14,707 bases of DNA from JBGTBQ01 sp041749275 (GTDB lineage: Bacteria; Acidobacteriota; Blastocatellia; Pyrinomonadales; Pyrinomonadaceae), in the NCBI GenBank assembly GCA_041749275.1, contig JBGTBQ010000453.1, positions 1 to 14,707 on the forward strand, given 5' to 3'. The notes below the pieces were generated by a model that searched no databases, was not told the origin of the DNA, and worked only from the letters and a program-made list of their open reading frames with translations. The position numbers and the translations under genes were made by a program. Positions 8,194-14,707 of the stretch are shown piece after piece (within the stretch, counting starts at the first letter, position 1; each line of letters starts with the position of its first letter).

Positions 8194-8526
8194 ATGCCTG
8201 AGCGCGAATACGAATATGGTTTCGAGGAGGACGTGGCGACCGAGAGCGAGGAGCGGCTCAAGAAGCCCCCGCTCTACCGCGTCCTCTTGCACAACGACGA
8301 CTTCACGACGATGGAGTTCGTCGTCCTCGTGCTGGAGACCGTCTTCCAGAAGACCGACTCCGAGGCCGTCCGCATCATGCTCAACGTCCACAACGACGGC
8401 GTCGGCGTGGCGGGCGTCTACACCTACGAGGTCGCCGAGATGAAGTGCGAGCGCGTCACGCAGATGGCCCGCGCGCAGGAGTACCCGCTGCTCTGCACGT
8501 TGGAAGAGGAACCGCAGGGCGACTGA
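8194..8526 (+). CDS. clpS: ATP-dependent Clp protease adaptor ClpS
   Basis: Cytosolic adaptor that binds N-terminal Leu, Phe, Tyr or Trp and hands the protein to ClpA. It is 110 residues, close to the 106 of E. coli ClpS. An acidic, disordered N-terminal tail (1-24) precedes the core, which starts PPLYRVLLHNDDFTTMEFV (25-43). The N-degron pocket residues are all present and in register with E. coli numbering: N34, D35 and H66 (MLNVHNDGVG). The ClpA-contact region YTYEVAEMK (77-85) is present. It is followed by clpA after 36 bp on the same strand, the standard clpS-clpA pair. It has no Shine-Dalgarno but a -10-like box just upstream. Confidence 0.96.
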   Translation: MPEREYEYGFEEDVATESEERLKKPPLYRVLLHNDDFTTMEFVVLVLETVFQKTDSEAVRIMLNVHNDGVGVAGVYTYEVAEMKCERVTQMARAQEYPLLCTLEEEPQGD

Positions 8527-8562
8527 AGGCATCAAAGGCTGGGTCACGAAAAGTATCGGCTG

Positions 8563-10824
8563 ATGATAACAAAAGAACTGCAAGCAACTCTGAATGTCGC
8601 CGCGATGGAGGCCATCAAGCGCCGCCACGAGTACGTGACGCTCGAACACCTGCTGTACGCGCTGCTGCACGAGAAGACGGCGGGCAACGTCGTCCGCCAG
8701 TGCGGCGGCGACGTGGAGGCGCTCGTGCGCGATCTGGAAAAGTTTTTCGCCGAGAAGATGAAACAGGTCGCCGACGCGGGCGAGCAGCTTCCCGAATACA
8801 CAAAGGCGTTCCAGCGCGTCGTCGAGTATGCGCTGCTTCAAGCCGAAGGCTCCGGACAACAGGACGTGGACGGCGGCAACGTCCTCGCCGCGCTCTTTCA
8901 GGCCGAGCACTCACACGCCGTCTATCTCTTACGCAAACAGGGCGTGACGCGCCTCGACGTGCTGAACTACATGGCGCACGGCATCTCGAAGCTCGACGCC
9001 GGAGACTTTCTCACCGCAGGCAACGAGGTGGAACCGGACGCGGGCGCGCAGGAAGCGCGCGACCCGCTCGCCGCCTTCACCACGAACCTTGTCGAGCGCG
9101 CCGCCGAAGGCAAGATTGACCCGCTCATCGGACGCGAACAGGAAGTCGCGCGCACGATTCAGGTGCTCTGTCGTCGCCGCAAGAACAATCCGATTTACGT
9201 CGGCGACCCCGGCGTCGGCAAGACCGCCATCGCCGAAGGACTGGCTCTCAAGATTCAGAAAGATGAAGTGCCCGAAGCGTTGCGGGGCGCGGAGGTCTTC
9301 GCGCTCGACATGGGCGCGCTCCTCGCCGGGACGAAGTATCGCGGCGAGTTCGAGCAGCGTCTCAAGGCCGTCATCGCCGCGCTCAAGAAAAAGCCGAACT
9401 GCATCCTCTTCATTGACGAGATTCACACCATCGTCGGCGCGGGAGCCGTGTCGGGCGGCTCGATGGACGCCTCGAACATCATCAAGCCGGTGCTCGCTTC
9501 CGGCGACATACGCTGCATCGGCTCGACCACCTACCCGGAATACAAAGCCGCCTTCGAGCGCGACCGCGCCCTCGCGCGCCGCTTCCAGAAGATCGAAGTG
9601 GGCGAGCCTTCCGTCAGCGAAACCGTCCAGATACTCGAAGGGCTGAAGAGCTACTACGAAGAGCACCACGGCGTGAAGTACACGGCGGAAGGATTAGCCG
9701 CCGCCGCCGAGCTTTCCGCCAAGCACATCCACGACCGCTTCCTGCCCGACAAGGCCATTGACGTGATTGACGAGGTGGGCGCGATGGTCAAGCTGATGCC
9801 GAAGGATGAGCGCCCGGCGGAGATCGGCGTCCACGAGATTGAACAGGTCGTCGCGCGGATGGCGAAGATTCCGCCGCGCACCGTCGCCGGCTCCGAAAGA
9901 GACCGGCTTCAGAATCTCGACAAGGAATTGCAGGCGGTCATCTACGGACAGGATCACGCCGTCGCGCAGATCGTGAACGCAATCAAGCTCTCGCGCTCCG
10001 GTCTCGGCGCGCCGGACAAGCCCATCGGCTCGTTTCTCTTCTCCGGCCCGACGGGCGTCGGCAAAACGGAACTGGCAAAACAACTCGCCGTCGCTTTGGG
10101 CGTCGCCTTCTTGCGCTTCGACATGAGCGAGTACATGGAGCCGCACACGGTCTCGCGTCTCATCGGCGCGCCGCCCGGCTACGTCGGCTTCGATCAGGGC
10201 GGCCTCCTGACCGACGCCATCAACAAGACGCCTTACTCCGTCCTCGTCCTCGACGAGATTGAGAAGGCGCACCCGAACCTCTTCAACATTCTGTTGCAGG
10301 TGATGGATCACGCGACGCTCACCGACAACAACGGCAAGAAGGCGGACTTCCACAACGTCATCTTGATTATGACGACGAACGCCGGGGCGCGCGAGATGTC
10401 GGGCGACAAGATCGGCTTTCAGAAGCAGCAGGGCGGCCTCGGCTTAGGCCGTGGGCGCGGGGCCATCGAGCGCGCCTTCAGCCCGGAGTTCCGCAACCGC
10501 CTCGACGCGTGGATCGCCTTCGAGCATCTCTCGTTCGAGACCATCGAGCGGGTCGTGGACAAGTTCGTCGGTGAGGTGAGCGCGCAGTTAGTTGAGAAGA
10601 ACGTGCGCGTCGAGTTGACGGAAAGCGCGCGCCGCTGGCTCGCCGAGCACGGCTACGACCGGCAGATGGGCGCGCGTCCGATGGCGCGGCTCATTCAAGA
10701 GAAGATCAAGGCGCCGCTCGCCGAGGAGATTCTGTTCGGAAAGCTTCAATCGGGCGGGAGGGTGGTGGTTAATGAAGCGGGCGGTGAGCTTGAGTTGCGT
10801 TTCTCCGGTTTGGGCGAGGGTTGA
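8563..10824 (+). CDS. clpA: ATP-dependent Clp protease ATP-binding subunit ClpA
   Basis: Hexameric AAA+ unfoldase that feeds substrates, including ClpS-bound N-degron proteins, into ClpP. It is 753 residues (E. coli ClpA is 758). The Clp_N domain opens MITKELQATLNVAAMEAIKR. AAA-1 has Walker A GDPGVGKT (214-221), Walker B with D285-E286 and pore loop KYRGEFE. AAA-2 has Walker A GPTGVGKT (495-502), Walker B with D564-E565 and pore loop GYVGFDQG. I617-G618-F619 in DKIGFQ is the IG(F/L) loop that docks ClpP, so this is a protease partner rather than a ClpB-type disaggregase; the ClpB middle coiled coil is also absent. It is 36 bp downstream of clpS, probably co-transcribed. clpP is not in the window. 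Confidence 0.97.
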   Translation: MITKELQATLNVAAMEAIKRRHEYVTLEHLLYALLHEKTAGNVVRQCGGDVEALVRDLEKFFAEKMKQVADAGEQLPEYTKAFQRVVEYALLQAEGSGQQDVDGGNVLAALFQAEHSHAVYLLRKQGVTRLDVLNYMAHGISKLDAGDFLTAGNEVEPDAGAQEARDPLAAFTTNLVERAAEGKIDPLIGREQEVARTIQVLCRRRKNNPIYVGDPGVGKTAIAEGLALKIQKDEVPEALRGAEVFALDMGALLAGTKYRGEFEQRLKAVIAALKKKPNCILFIDEIHTIVGAGAVSGGSMDASNIIKPVLASGDIRCIGSTTYPEYKAAFERDRALARRFQKIEVGEPSVSETVQILEGLKSYYEEHHGVKYTAEGLAAAAELSAKHIHDRFLPDKAIDVIDEVGAMVKLMPKDERPAEIGVHEIEQVVARMAKIPPRTVAGSERDRLQNLDKELQAVIYGQDHAVAQIVNAIKLSRSGLGAPDKPIGSFLFSGPTGVGKTELAKQLAVALGVAFLRFDMSEYMEPHTVSRLIGAPPGYVGFDQGGLLTDAINKTPYSVLVLDEIEKAHPNLFNILLQVMDHATLTDNNGKKADFHNVILIMTTNAGAREMSGDKIGFQKQQGGLGLGRGRGAIERAFSPEFRNRLDAWIAFEHLSFETIERVVDKFVGEVSAQLVEKNVRVELTESARRWLAEHGYDRQMGARPMARLIQEKIKAPLAEEILFGKLQSGGRVVVNEAGGELELRFSGLGEG

Positions 10825-10842
10825 GTGTAGCGAGGCCGGCAT

Positions 10843-10932
10843 TTCACCACAGAGACACAGAGGACACGGAGGGAGCACAGAGGAATTCAACTCTCCGTGC
10901 ATCCTCCGTGTCCTCTGTGTCTCTGTGGTGAA
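10843..10932. repeat. Palindrome with CACAGAG-type repeat arms (element 3)
   Basis: A perfect 30-bp inverted repeat (10843-10872 with 10903-10932) extends with four mismatches to 40-nt arms (10843-10882, 10893-10932) around a 10-nt loop (GAATTCAACT). Each arm opens TTCACCACAGAG and continues as alternating ACAGAGG / ACACGGAGG-like units. It sits in the 131-bp gap between the converging clpA and deacetylase genes. I recall similar CCACAGAG-type strings from many environmental bacterial genomes, but cannot check copy number here. No U-run follows on either strand. Confidence 0.9.
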
Positions 10933-10955
10933 TCCCCAATTTGTCCAACACTCAA

Positions 10956-11927
10956 CTAAGGCGTCCTCGTCAGCCCCGCCCGGTACAACTCCGTCACCCA
11001 CGCCGGCTCGCTCGGCTCGCGTTCGGCCTGCTGCCCTTTCGCCATGCGCCAACGATGGAGCCAAGACATGCCGCCCGTCACCTGCGCCTCCGGCAACTTG
11101 TACGCCGGGTCTTTCAGCGCCTCTTCGAGCGTGATGAAACTGTAGCCGCGCCGCTTCATCATGGCGGCCAGTTCGTCGAAGCGGTCGGCGTTCAATTCGT
11201 TGGCGTGGACGAGGAGAATCTGTTTGACCTCGCGCCCGACGACGGCGACCGAGAGGCGCTCGAAGTAGTCGAACATCGTCTCCATATAGGGGACGTAGGC
11301 ATCGGCCACGCGCTTGGCGGTCGCCTCGTCGCCGCGCCGTTTGGCCTTGTAGTAAACGTCGGCGAAGATGTAATCGGCGTCGTCCACCGAGACGGGCGCG
11401 ATGGTGTAGCCGCGCCCCGCCAGAAACTCATCGAGACCGCGCTTGTATTCGGGCGTGATGCCGGTGAACAGGAACGGATGACGGAAGTAGCGCAGGCGCA
11501 GCCCCTTCTCGCGCATGAGCATCGCCGTCACGGTCTCGCCGCGCACGATGTCGTCTTTGTAATCGCCGAGCGGCGCGCGGTTCATGTTGAGGTGCGAGAA
11601 AGTGTGGTTGCCGAGTTCGTAGCCCGCGTCGGCCCACGCGCGCAACAGCGCAATGCGCGCGTCCACTTCGCCCGCGCGGTAGAGCTTCCCTTCGTTGACG
11701 AAGCCGACCGCGGGCACTCCGTTGCGTTTAAAACTCTCGACGAGTTTCGTCGTGACGTAGCGCAGATTTGCGAGGTCGCCGTAGGGCGCGGGCAGGTCGT
11801 CGAAGGTGACGGCGACCTCGCGCTTTAACTGCCGCGTCGCCGCCGCCTGCCCGTTTGAGACGTGCGCCGGAAATGCGGCGAACATCAGGGCGAGCGCCAA
11901 CAGCGTGCGCCGGAGTTTCGTTCTCAA
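10956..11927 (-). CDS. Secreted polysaccharide deacetylase (NodB/CE4 family)
   Basis: A metal-dependent deacetylase of the carbohydrate esterase 4 fold, acting on an N-acetylated cell-wall or extracellular polysaccharide. 323 residues. The start is a TTG at 11927, chosen because AAGGAG lies 7 nt upstream and translation opens with a signal peptide (MRTKLRRTLLALALMFAAF, cleavage near NGQA at 28). CE4 motifs are intact: TFDD (D43, D44; base and metal Asp), HTFSH (metal His108, His112), RHPF (149-152) and LLVHANE with His241. It is 22 bp downstream of a truncated paralogue whose C-terminal half is clearly homologous (shared DELAAMMKRRGYSF-like segment). It is probably the last gene of a minus-strand envelope operon with the L,D-transpeptidase. 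Whether the substrate is peptidoglycan or another glycan is not decidable. Confidence 0.92.
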   Translation of the reverse strand: MRTKLRRTLLALALMFAAFPAHVSNGQAAATRQLKREVAVTFDDLPAPYGDLANLRYVTTKLVESFKRNGVPAVGFVNEGKLYRAGEVDARIALLRAWADAGYELGNHTFSHLNMNRAPLGDYKDDIVRGETVTAMLMREKGLRLRYFRHPFLFTGITPEYKRGLDEFLAGRGYTIAPVSVDDADYIFADVYYKAKRRGDEATAKRVADAYVPYMETMFDYFERLSVAVVGREVKQILLVHANELNADRFDELAAMMKRRGYSFITLEEALKDPAYKLPEAQVTGGMSWLHRWRMAKGQQAEREPSEPAWVTELYRAGLTRTP

Positions 11928-11934
11928 GTGTGCT

Positions 11935-11940
11935 CTCCTT
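11935..11940 (-). promoter_or_regulatory. Strong Shine-Dalgarno before a TTG start
   Basis: AAGGAG on the minus strand lies 7 nt before the TTG at 11927. It is the clearest ribosome-binding site in the window and decides the start of the polysaccharide deacetylase. It lies in the 22-bp gap right after the stop of the upstream deacetylase remnant, consistent with translation from a polycistronic mRNA. Confidence 0.75.
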
Positions 11941-11949
11941 CCGTCTTCG

Positions 11950-12588
11950 TTATTTTCGGGCCGCCTGCTGCTTTCTGTACTCCGCGAAATACTGTTGCAT
12001 ATACTCCGGCAGATTGACCTCTTCGGTGTCCTTGTGCTCCAAGCCCTTCGTCACGGCCCAGCGCGCGATCCAAGAGTCGCCGTGCAGGCCCGTGTAGTCG
12101 TCGGGCAGGCGGTACGCCTCGTCAGCCGTCGCCTGCTCCATCGTAACGAACGAGTAGCCGCGCCGCTTCATCATCGCCGCAAGGTCTTCAAAGCAGTCGG
12201 CGTTCAAAGCGCCCGCCGTGAGCATCAGCACTTGCGGGAATTCGCGCCCCGTCACCTCGCGCGAGTACGCTTCGGTGAATTCAAACATGCGCTCCATGTA
12301 GGGGATGTATTCGGCGCGGATGACGGCTGCCGTCTTTTCGTCCTCGCGGCGCAGGGCTTCGAGGTAGGCGCGGTTGAAGAGCCAGTCCATATTGTCAATC
12401 GTGACGGGGTGAATCTGGTAGCCGCGACCGCGCAGATATTTTTCAGCTGCCGCCTTCTTTTCGGCGCTGTCGCCCGTGTTCAGATACGGGTAGCTGAAGT
12501 AGCGCAAGCGACGACCGCCGCGCTCGCCGACGAGTTTCGACATGATCTTCTCGCCCTGCTCGACCTCCGCTTGGAACTCCCCATGCAC
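11950..12588 (-). pseudogene. 5'-truncated polysaccharide deacetylase paralogue, catalytic motifs lost
   Basis: A 212-codon open frame from a GTG at 12588, homologous to the C-terminal two thirds of the neighbouring deacetylase from about its residue 118 onward. The N-terminal part carrying the TFDD and HTFSH metal motifs is absent: upstream of the GTG there are only four codons before the in-frame TGA of the L,D-transpeptidase gene. The remaining motifs have changed too: RHPF is SYPY (32-35), and the His of LLVHANELNAD is Thr124 in LMLTAGALNAD. The rest is well kept (DLAAMMKRRGYSFVTMEQA), with no stops or frameshifts. I read it as a tandem duplicate that lost its 5' half. An expressed non-catalytic domain is possible given the open frame, but no Shine-Dalgarno precedes the GTG. 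Confidence 0.72.
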
Positions 12589-12600
12589 AATCGGTTGCGC

Positions 12601-14001
12601 TCACTTCTTTCCGCTCTTCTTCGCCGACGCGGCTTTCTGCTTCGCCGGTTTCGGCGGCGCGAAGCCATCACCGATGGGGGCCGGGTAGCCTTTGCCTTTG
12701 AGGGCGGCGATCTCGATGACGATCTCCTTCTCGCCCTTGATGGCGCGCGTCACGCGCCCGTCCGCCTTTTTGCCCTTCCCCGGCGTGGGCGTCGGCGTCG
12801 CGCCGGTCGGGCGGCCCGCGGCGTCGCGCGCCATCTGTGTGAGAGCCTCTTTGACTTGCGCGCGCTCCGGCTCCGTCAAATCGTCGGGCGAGAGACCGTG
12901 CGCCGCGAGCACGGCGCGGAGGTTCTCTTCGGTGTTGGTGTTCTTGTCGTACACGTCGCGGTAGATGTGGAGACGTCCGTCCTCGGCGACGATGGTTTCG
13001 TAGCGCAGTTCGACCGGCACGGTGTTGGCGAGCTTGACGTTCTTCGTCTCGGTGCGCTTCTTGGCGTAGGCGGCTACATCCTCCGGCGTCAACTCAGCGC
13101 CGCCGATCTTCGCCAGCAGCAGAGAGAAGTCCTGCACCTGCGGGTTCGTCAAACCGACGCAGCCGTGCGAGGCGAAGCCGCCGAGCTTCGCGGGCGACTT
13201 GCCGCCGTGGATGAGCGACGGCATCCCGATGGGAATCTTGACCGGGCCGAGCGGATTCAACGGGCTGCCCGCCTCGACCTTCTGACCGGCCTTGACTTTA
13301 CGTGACCCTTCGACCCACGGCTCGTCGGGCGGCGTCCATGTCGGGTTGAAGATGATCGAGCCGGCCTTGCGGAGACCCTGCGGCAGAGGGAACTCCGGAT
13401 AGCCGATGCCGATCTTGTAAGTCTTAACAAGCTGGCCGTTCTCGAACACATCCATGCGGTAGGCCGGCGCATTGACGACGACGCGCGTGTCGGTCGGCGT
13501 CGCGTTCGGCTTCGACGCCGGGGCCGCCGCCACGCCCTCGCTCCAATGCTCGCGCACGAGGGAGGCGAACGCCTGCGCTCTCTCTTTACCGATCACCGCC
13601 TCGATTTTCTCGGCGGCGCGGGCGGTCGCGGCGGCGGTCGTACCGTCATGCGCGTCGCCCGCGCCTTCGCGCAGAGAAGCGGTCTCCTCTTTTGCGACGA
13701 CGCGCAACTTCTCGACCTCATCGTCCGTCAGTTGTAGCTTCGACTTCAACTCGCCGGCGAACGCCTCGCCGGCAAACAGCGCGTCGAGCACGGGCAGCGT
13801 CACGGGCATCGCCGCCTCGCTGCTGCCGAGCGCGGCGGGAGACGGCGTGGCCGCGGGCGCGGGCGAAGCGCTTACGTTCGCACTTGCCGTGTTGACGTTC
13901 GAGACGTTGGAGGTGTTGGTCGGCGTGGCTACACAACCAGTAAAGACCGTGACCAGTAAGGCGACCAGAAGTGACAAGACCGCGTGCGTATTTCTGCTCA
14001 T
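12601..14001 (-). CDS. L,D-transpeptidase (YkuD family) lipoprotein
   Basis: Predicted lipoprotein of 466 residues that forms L,D-crosslinks in peptidoglycan or anchors proteins to it. The ATG at 14001 opens a lipoprotein signal (MSRNTHAVLSLLVALLVTVF, lipobox FTGC, Cys23); GGGGAG lies 13 nt upstream. A Ser/Thr/Asn/Pro-rich linker (~24-65) tethers the body, and a helical region (~70-165) resembles a periplasmic regulatory or substrate-binding segment. The YkuD domain starts at ~175 (VVVNAPAYRMDVFENGQLV). Its catalytic motif is His265 in LIHGG and Ser278-His279-Gly280-Cys281, followed by VG where most members have an Arg or Asn after the hydrophobic residue. The C-terminus is Lys/Ala-rich. The upstream in-frame ATG at 14178 adds 59 low-complexity residues before the signal peptide and is rejected. 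It shares its strand with the M23 peptidase upstream and deacetylases downstream. Confidence 0.92.
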   Translation of the reverse strand: MSRNTHAVLSLLVALLVTVFTGCVATPTNTSNVSNVNTASANVSASPAPAATPSPAALGSSEAAMPVTLPVLDALFAGEAFAGELKSKLQLTDDEVEKLRVVAKEETASLREGAGDAHDGTTAAATARAAEKIEAVIGKERAQAFASLVREHWSEGVAAAPASKPNATPTDTRVVVNAPAYRMDVFENGQLVKTYKIGIGYPEFPLPQGLRKAGSIIFNPTWTPPDEPWVEGSRKVKAGQKVEAGSPLNPLGPVKIPIGMPSLIHGGKSPAKLGGFASHGCVGLTNPQVQDFSLLLAKIGGAELTPEDVAAYAKKRTETKNVKLANTVPVELRYETIVAEDGRLHIYRDVYDKNTNTEENLRAVLAAHGLSPDDLTEPERAQVKEALTQMARDAAGRPTGATPTPTPGKGKKADGRVTRAIKGEKEIVIEIAALKGKGYPAPIGDGFAPPKPAKQKAASAKKSGKK

Positions 14002-14199
14002 GTTTTCCGCTACTCTCCCCGGCAGTTGAAGTCTGAAACCCTTTCGATTCGCGGCGCGCACCCGTGGAGGGTACAGGCCGCCCGCTCCCGCGACACCGTA
14101 GGCAACTCCCGTTCCCTCCCAGCGTTTCCCCACATTCCGCCCGCGAGCAACCATCCCGCGCCGCACGCCGCGCACCATTTACGGACGCCCGCCGTATCA
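14002..14199. other. Intergenic region upstream of the L,D-transpeptidase gene
   Basis: About 200 bp between the M23-associated hairpin and the L,D-transpeptidase start. It carries the putative Shine-Dalgarno GGGGAG (14015-14020, minus strand). I see no convincing -35/-10 pair, no RNA gene and no supportable ORF; the open frame running through it lacks codon structure typical of the neighbours. Confidence 0.5.
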
Positions 14200-14237
14200 A
14201 GGTCGGAACCGCCCGCTACCACGCGCGGTTCCGACCT
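14200..14237. repeat. Perfect 13-bp hairpin after the M23 peptidase stop (REP-like)
   Basis: AGGTCGGAACCGC (14200-14212) is an exact inverted repeat of 14225-14237, with a 12-nt loop. Its outer edge abuts and overlaps by one base the TGA stop (14237-14239) of the minus-strand M23 gene. On that strand it is followed by only two T residues, so it resembles an extragenic palindrome or 3'-end stabilising hairpin more than an intrinsic terminator, although termination or attenuation before the L,D-transpeptidase gene is possible. Confidence 0.75.
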
Positions 14238-14707
14238 CACTGTGTCAGCAGTTCGTAAGGGTTGAGGTTCTCGCCGTCCCAGAAGTGTTTGGGGTCGTTG
14301 ATGCGGTAGACCTGAAAGTGGAGATGGTAGTTGCCGGGTGTGGCGTTGCCGGTGTCGCCGACGTAGGCGAGAGTTTCGCCGCGGCGCGCGTAGTGTCCTT
14401 CCCTGATGCCATCGGCGTAAGCGTCGAGGTGCGCGTAGTAGTAGACCAGTTTTTCGTCCGTGCTGAGTTGGTAGACGGCGTTGCCGCCCTTCTCGCTCTG
14501 AAAGAGACGCGCGATGCGCCCGTCCGCGCAGGCTACGACGGGCGTGCCGCGTGGAGCCTCGATGTCAACCGCGTTGTGGACGCGCCCCTCGGAACGCGCG
14601 TCGTTGTACGTGTCGCGCAACTTGTCGGCGCTCACGCCCGCGACCGGGATCAGCAGACGGCCCGCGTCCGCCGGAGCGGTCGGCGACGCGAGAGGCTGTG
14701 GCGAGCT
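14237..14707 (-). CDS. M23 family metallopeptidase (5' partial)
   Basis: Zinc endopeptidase of the LytM/lysostaphin family that cleaves peptidoglycan crosslink peptides, or a catalytic-fold regulator of such enzymes. About 156 codons are visible and the frame is open to the right edge, so the N-terminus is missing. The visible part starts with a Pro/Ala-rich stretch, then RLLIPVAGV, a common lead-in to the M23 domain. Zinc ligands are intact: H-N-A-V-D (HxxxD motif) in the first strand and H-L-H (HxH) in NYHLHFQVY near the C-terminus, with the conserved YYYAHLDAY between them. The protein ends with NPYELL, usual for the family. The GTG at 14635 lies inside the domain and is not the real start. 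A perfect hairpin abuts the stop; the L,D-transpeptidase gene follows on the same strand after 235 bp. Confidence 0.93.
   Translation of the reverse strand, partial: SSPQPLASPTAPADAGRLLIPVAGVSADKLRDTYNDARSEGRVHNAVDIEAPRGTPVVACADGRIARLFQSEKGGNAVYQLSTDEKLVYYYAHLDAYADGIREGHYARRGETLAYVGDTGNATPGNYHLHFQVYRINDPKHFWDGENLNPYELLTQ

Noticed and set aside
8543..8562. A separate promoter for clpA in the clpS-clpA gap
   Set aside because: The only hexamer near the start (TATCGG) is a poor match and too close to the ATG; a 36-bp gap favours co-transcription.
11806..13305. 499-codon plus-strand open frame
   Set aside because: It is antisense to the deacetylase genes and the L,D-transpeptidase, with Arg/Val/Leu-rich composition typical of the complement of GC-rich coding DNA and no family motif.
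14002..14178. N-terminal extension of the L,D-transpeptidase from an ATG at 14178
   Set aside because: The extra 59 residues are low-complexity Gly/Arg-rich and would bury the lipoprotein signal peptide that starts at 14001.

Overview
The window is GC-rich (mostly G/C third positions), densely packed bacterial chromosome with no phage, insertion sequence, rRNA, tRNA or CRISPR array that I can see. The gene set (a Cys-ligated molybdopterin oxidoreductase with a TorD-type chaperone, a very large secreted WD40-caspase protein, Aat/ClpS/ClpA, NodB-type deacetylases) and the intergenic palindromes with repetitive arms fit an environmental Acidobacteriota-like bacterium (Blastocatellia would be my guess). 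That placement is inference from gene style, not from a marker gene. Aat, ClpS and ClpA indicate a bacterium with a working Leu/N-degron pathway.

Layout. (1) 1-3799, plus strand: the 3' part of a molybdopterin oxidoreductase catalytic subunit, cut by the left window edge, then its probable TorD/DmsD-family assembly chaperone. (2) 3996-4646, minus strand: aat. (3) 4730-8140, plus strand: a 1136-residue exported protein with about 14 WD40 blades and a caspase-like domain with an intact His/Cys dyad. (4) 8194-10824, plus strand: clpS then clpA. (5) 10956 to the right edge, minus strand, read right to left: an M23 peptidase cut by the edge, an L,D-transpeptidase lipoprotein, a 5'-truncated polysaccharide deacetylase that has lost its catalytic motifs, and an intact secreted polysaccharide deacetylase. 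This is a cell-envelope block.

How the genes fit together. Aat adds Leu/Phe to proteins with basic N-termini, ClpS recognises such N-termini, and ClpA (which has the IGF loop that docks ClpP) unfolds them. These three surround the caspase-like gene, which is divergent from aat and 53 bp upstream of clpS. ClpP is not in the window.

The most striking non-coding signal is a set of three intergenic palindromes (2844-2931, 3829-3954, 10843-10932). They have different primary sequences but the same build: long inverted arms made of short, degenerate, purine-rich repeated units around a small loop. One runs into the 3' end of the molybdoenzyme gene and supplies its last codons and stop. A fourth, different hairpin (14200-14237) follows the M23 stop codon. 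A second pattern is a -10-like hexamer 6-9 nt before the ATG of aat, the caspase gene and clpS with no Shine-Dalgarno, which suggests leaderless or near-leaderless transcripts.
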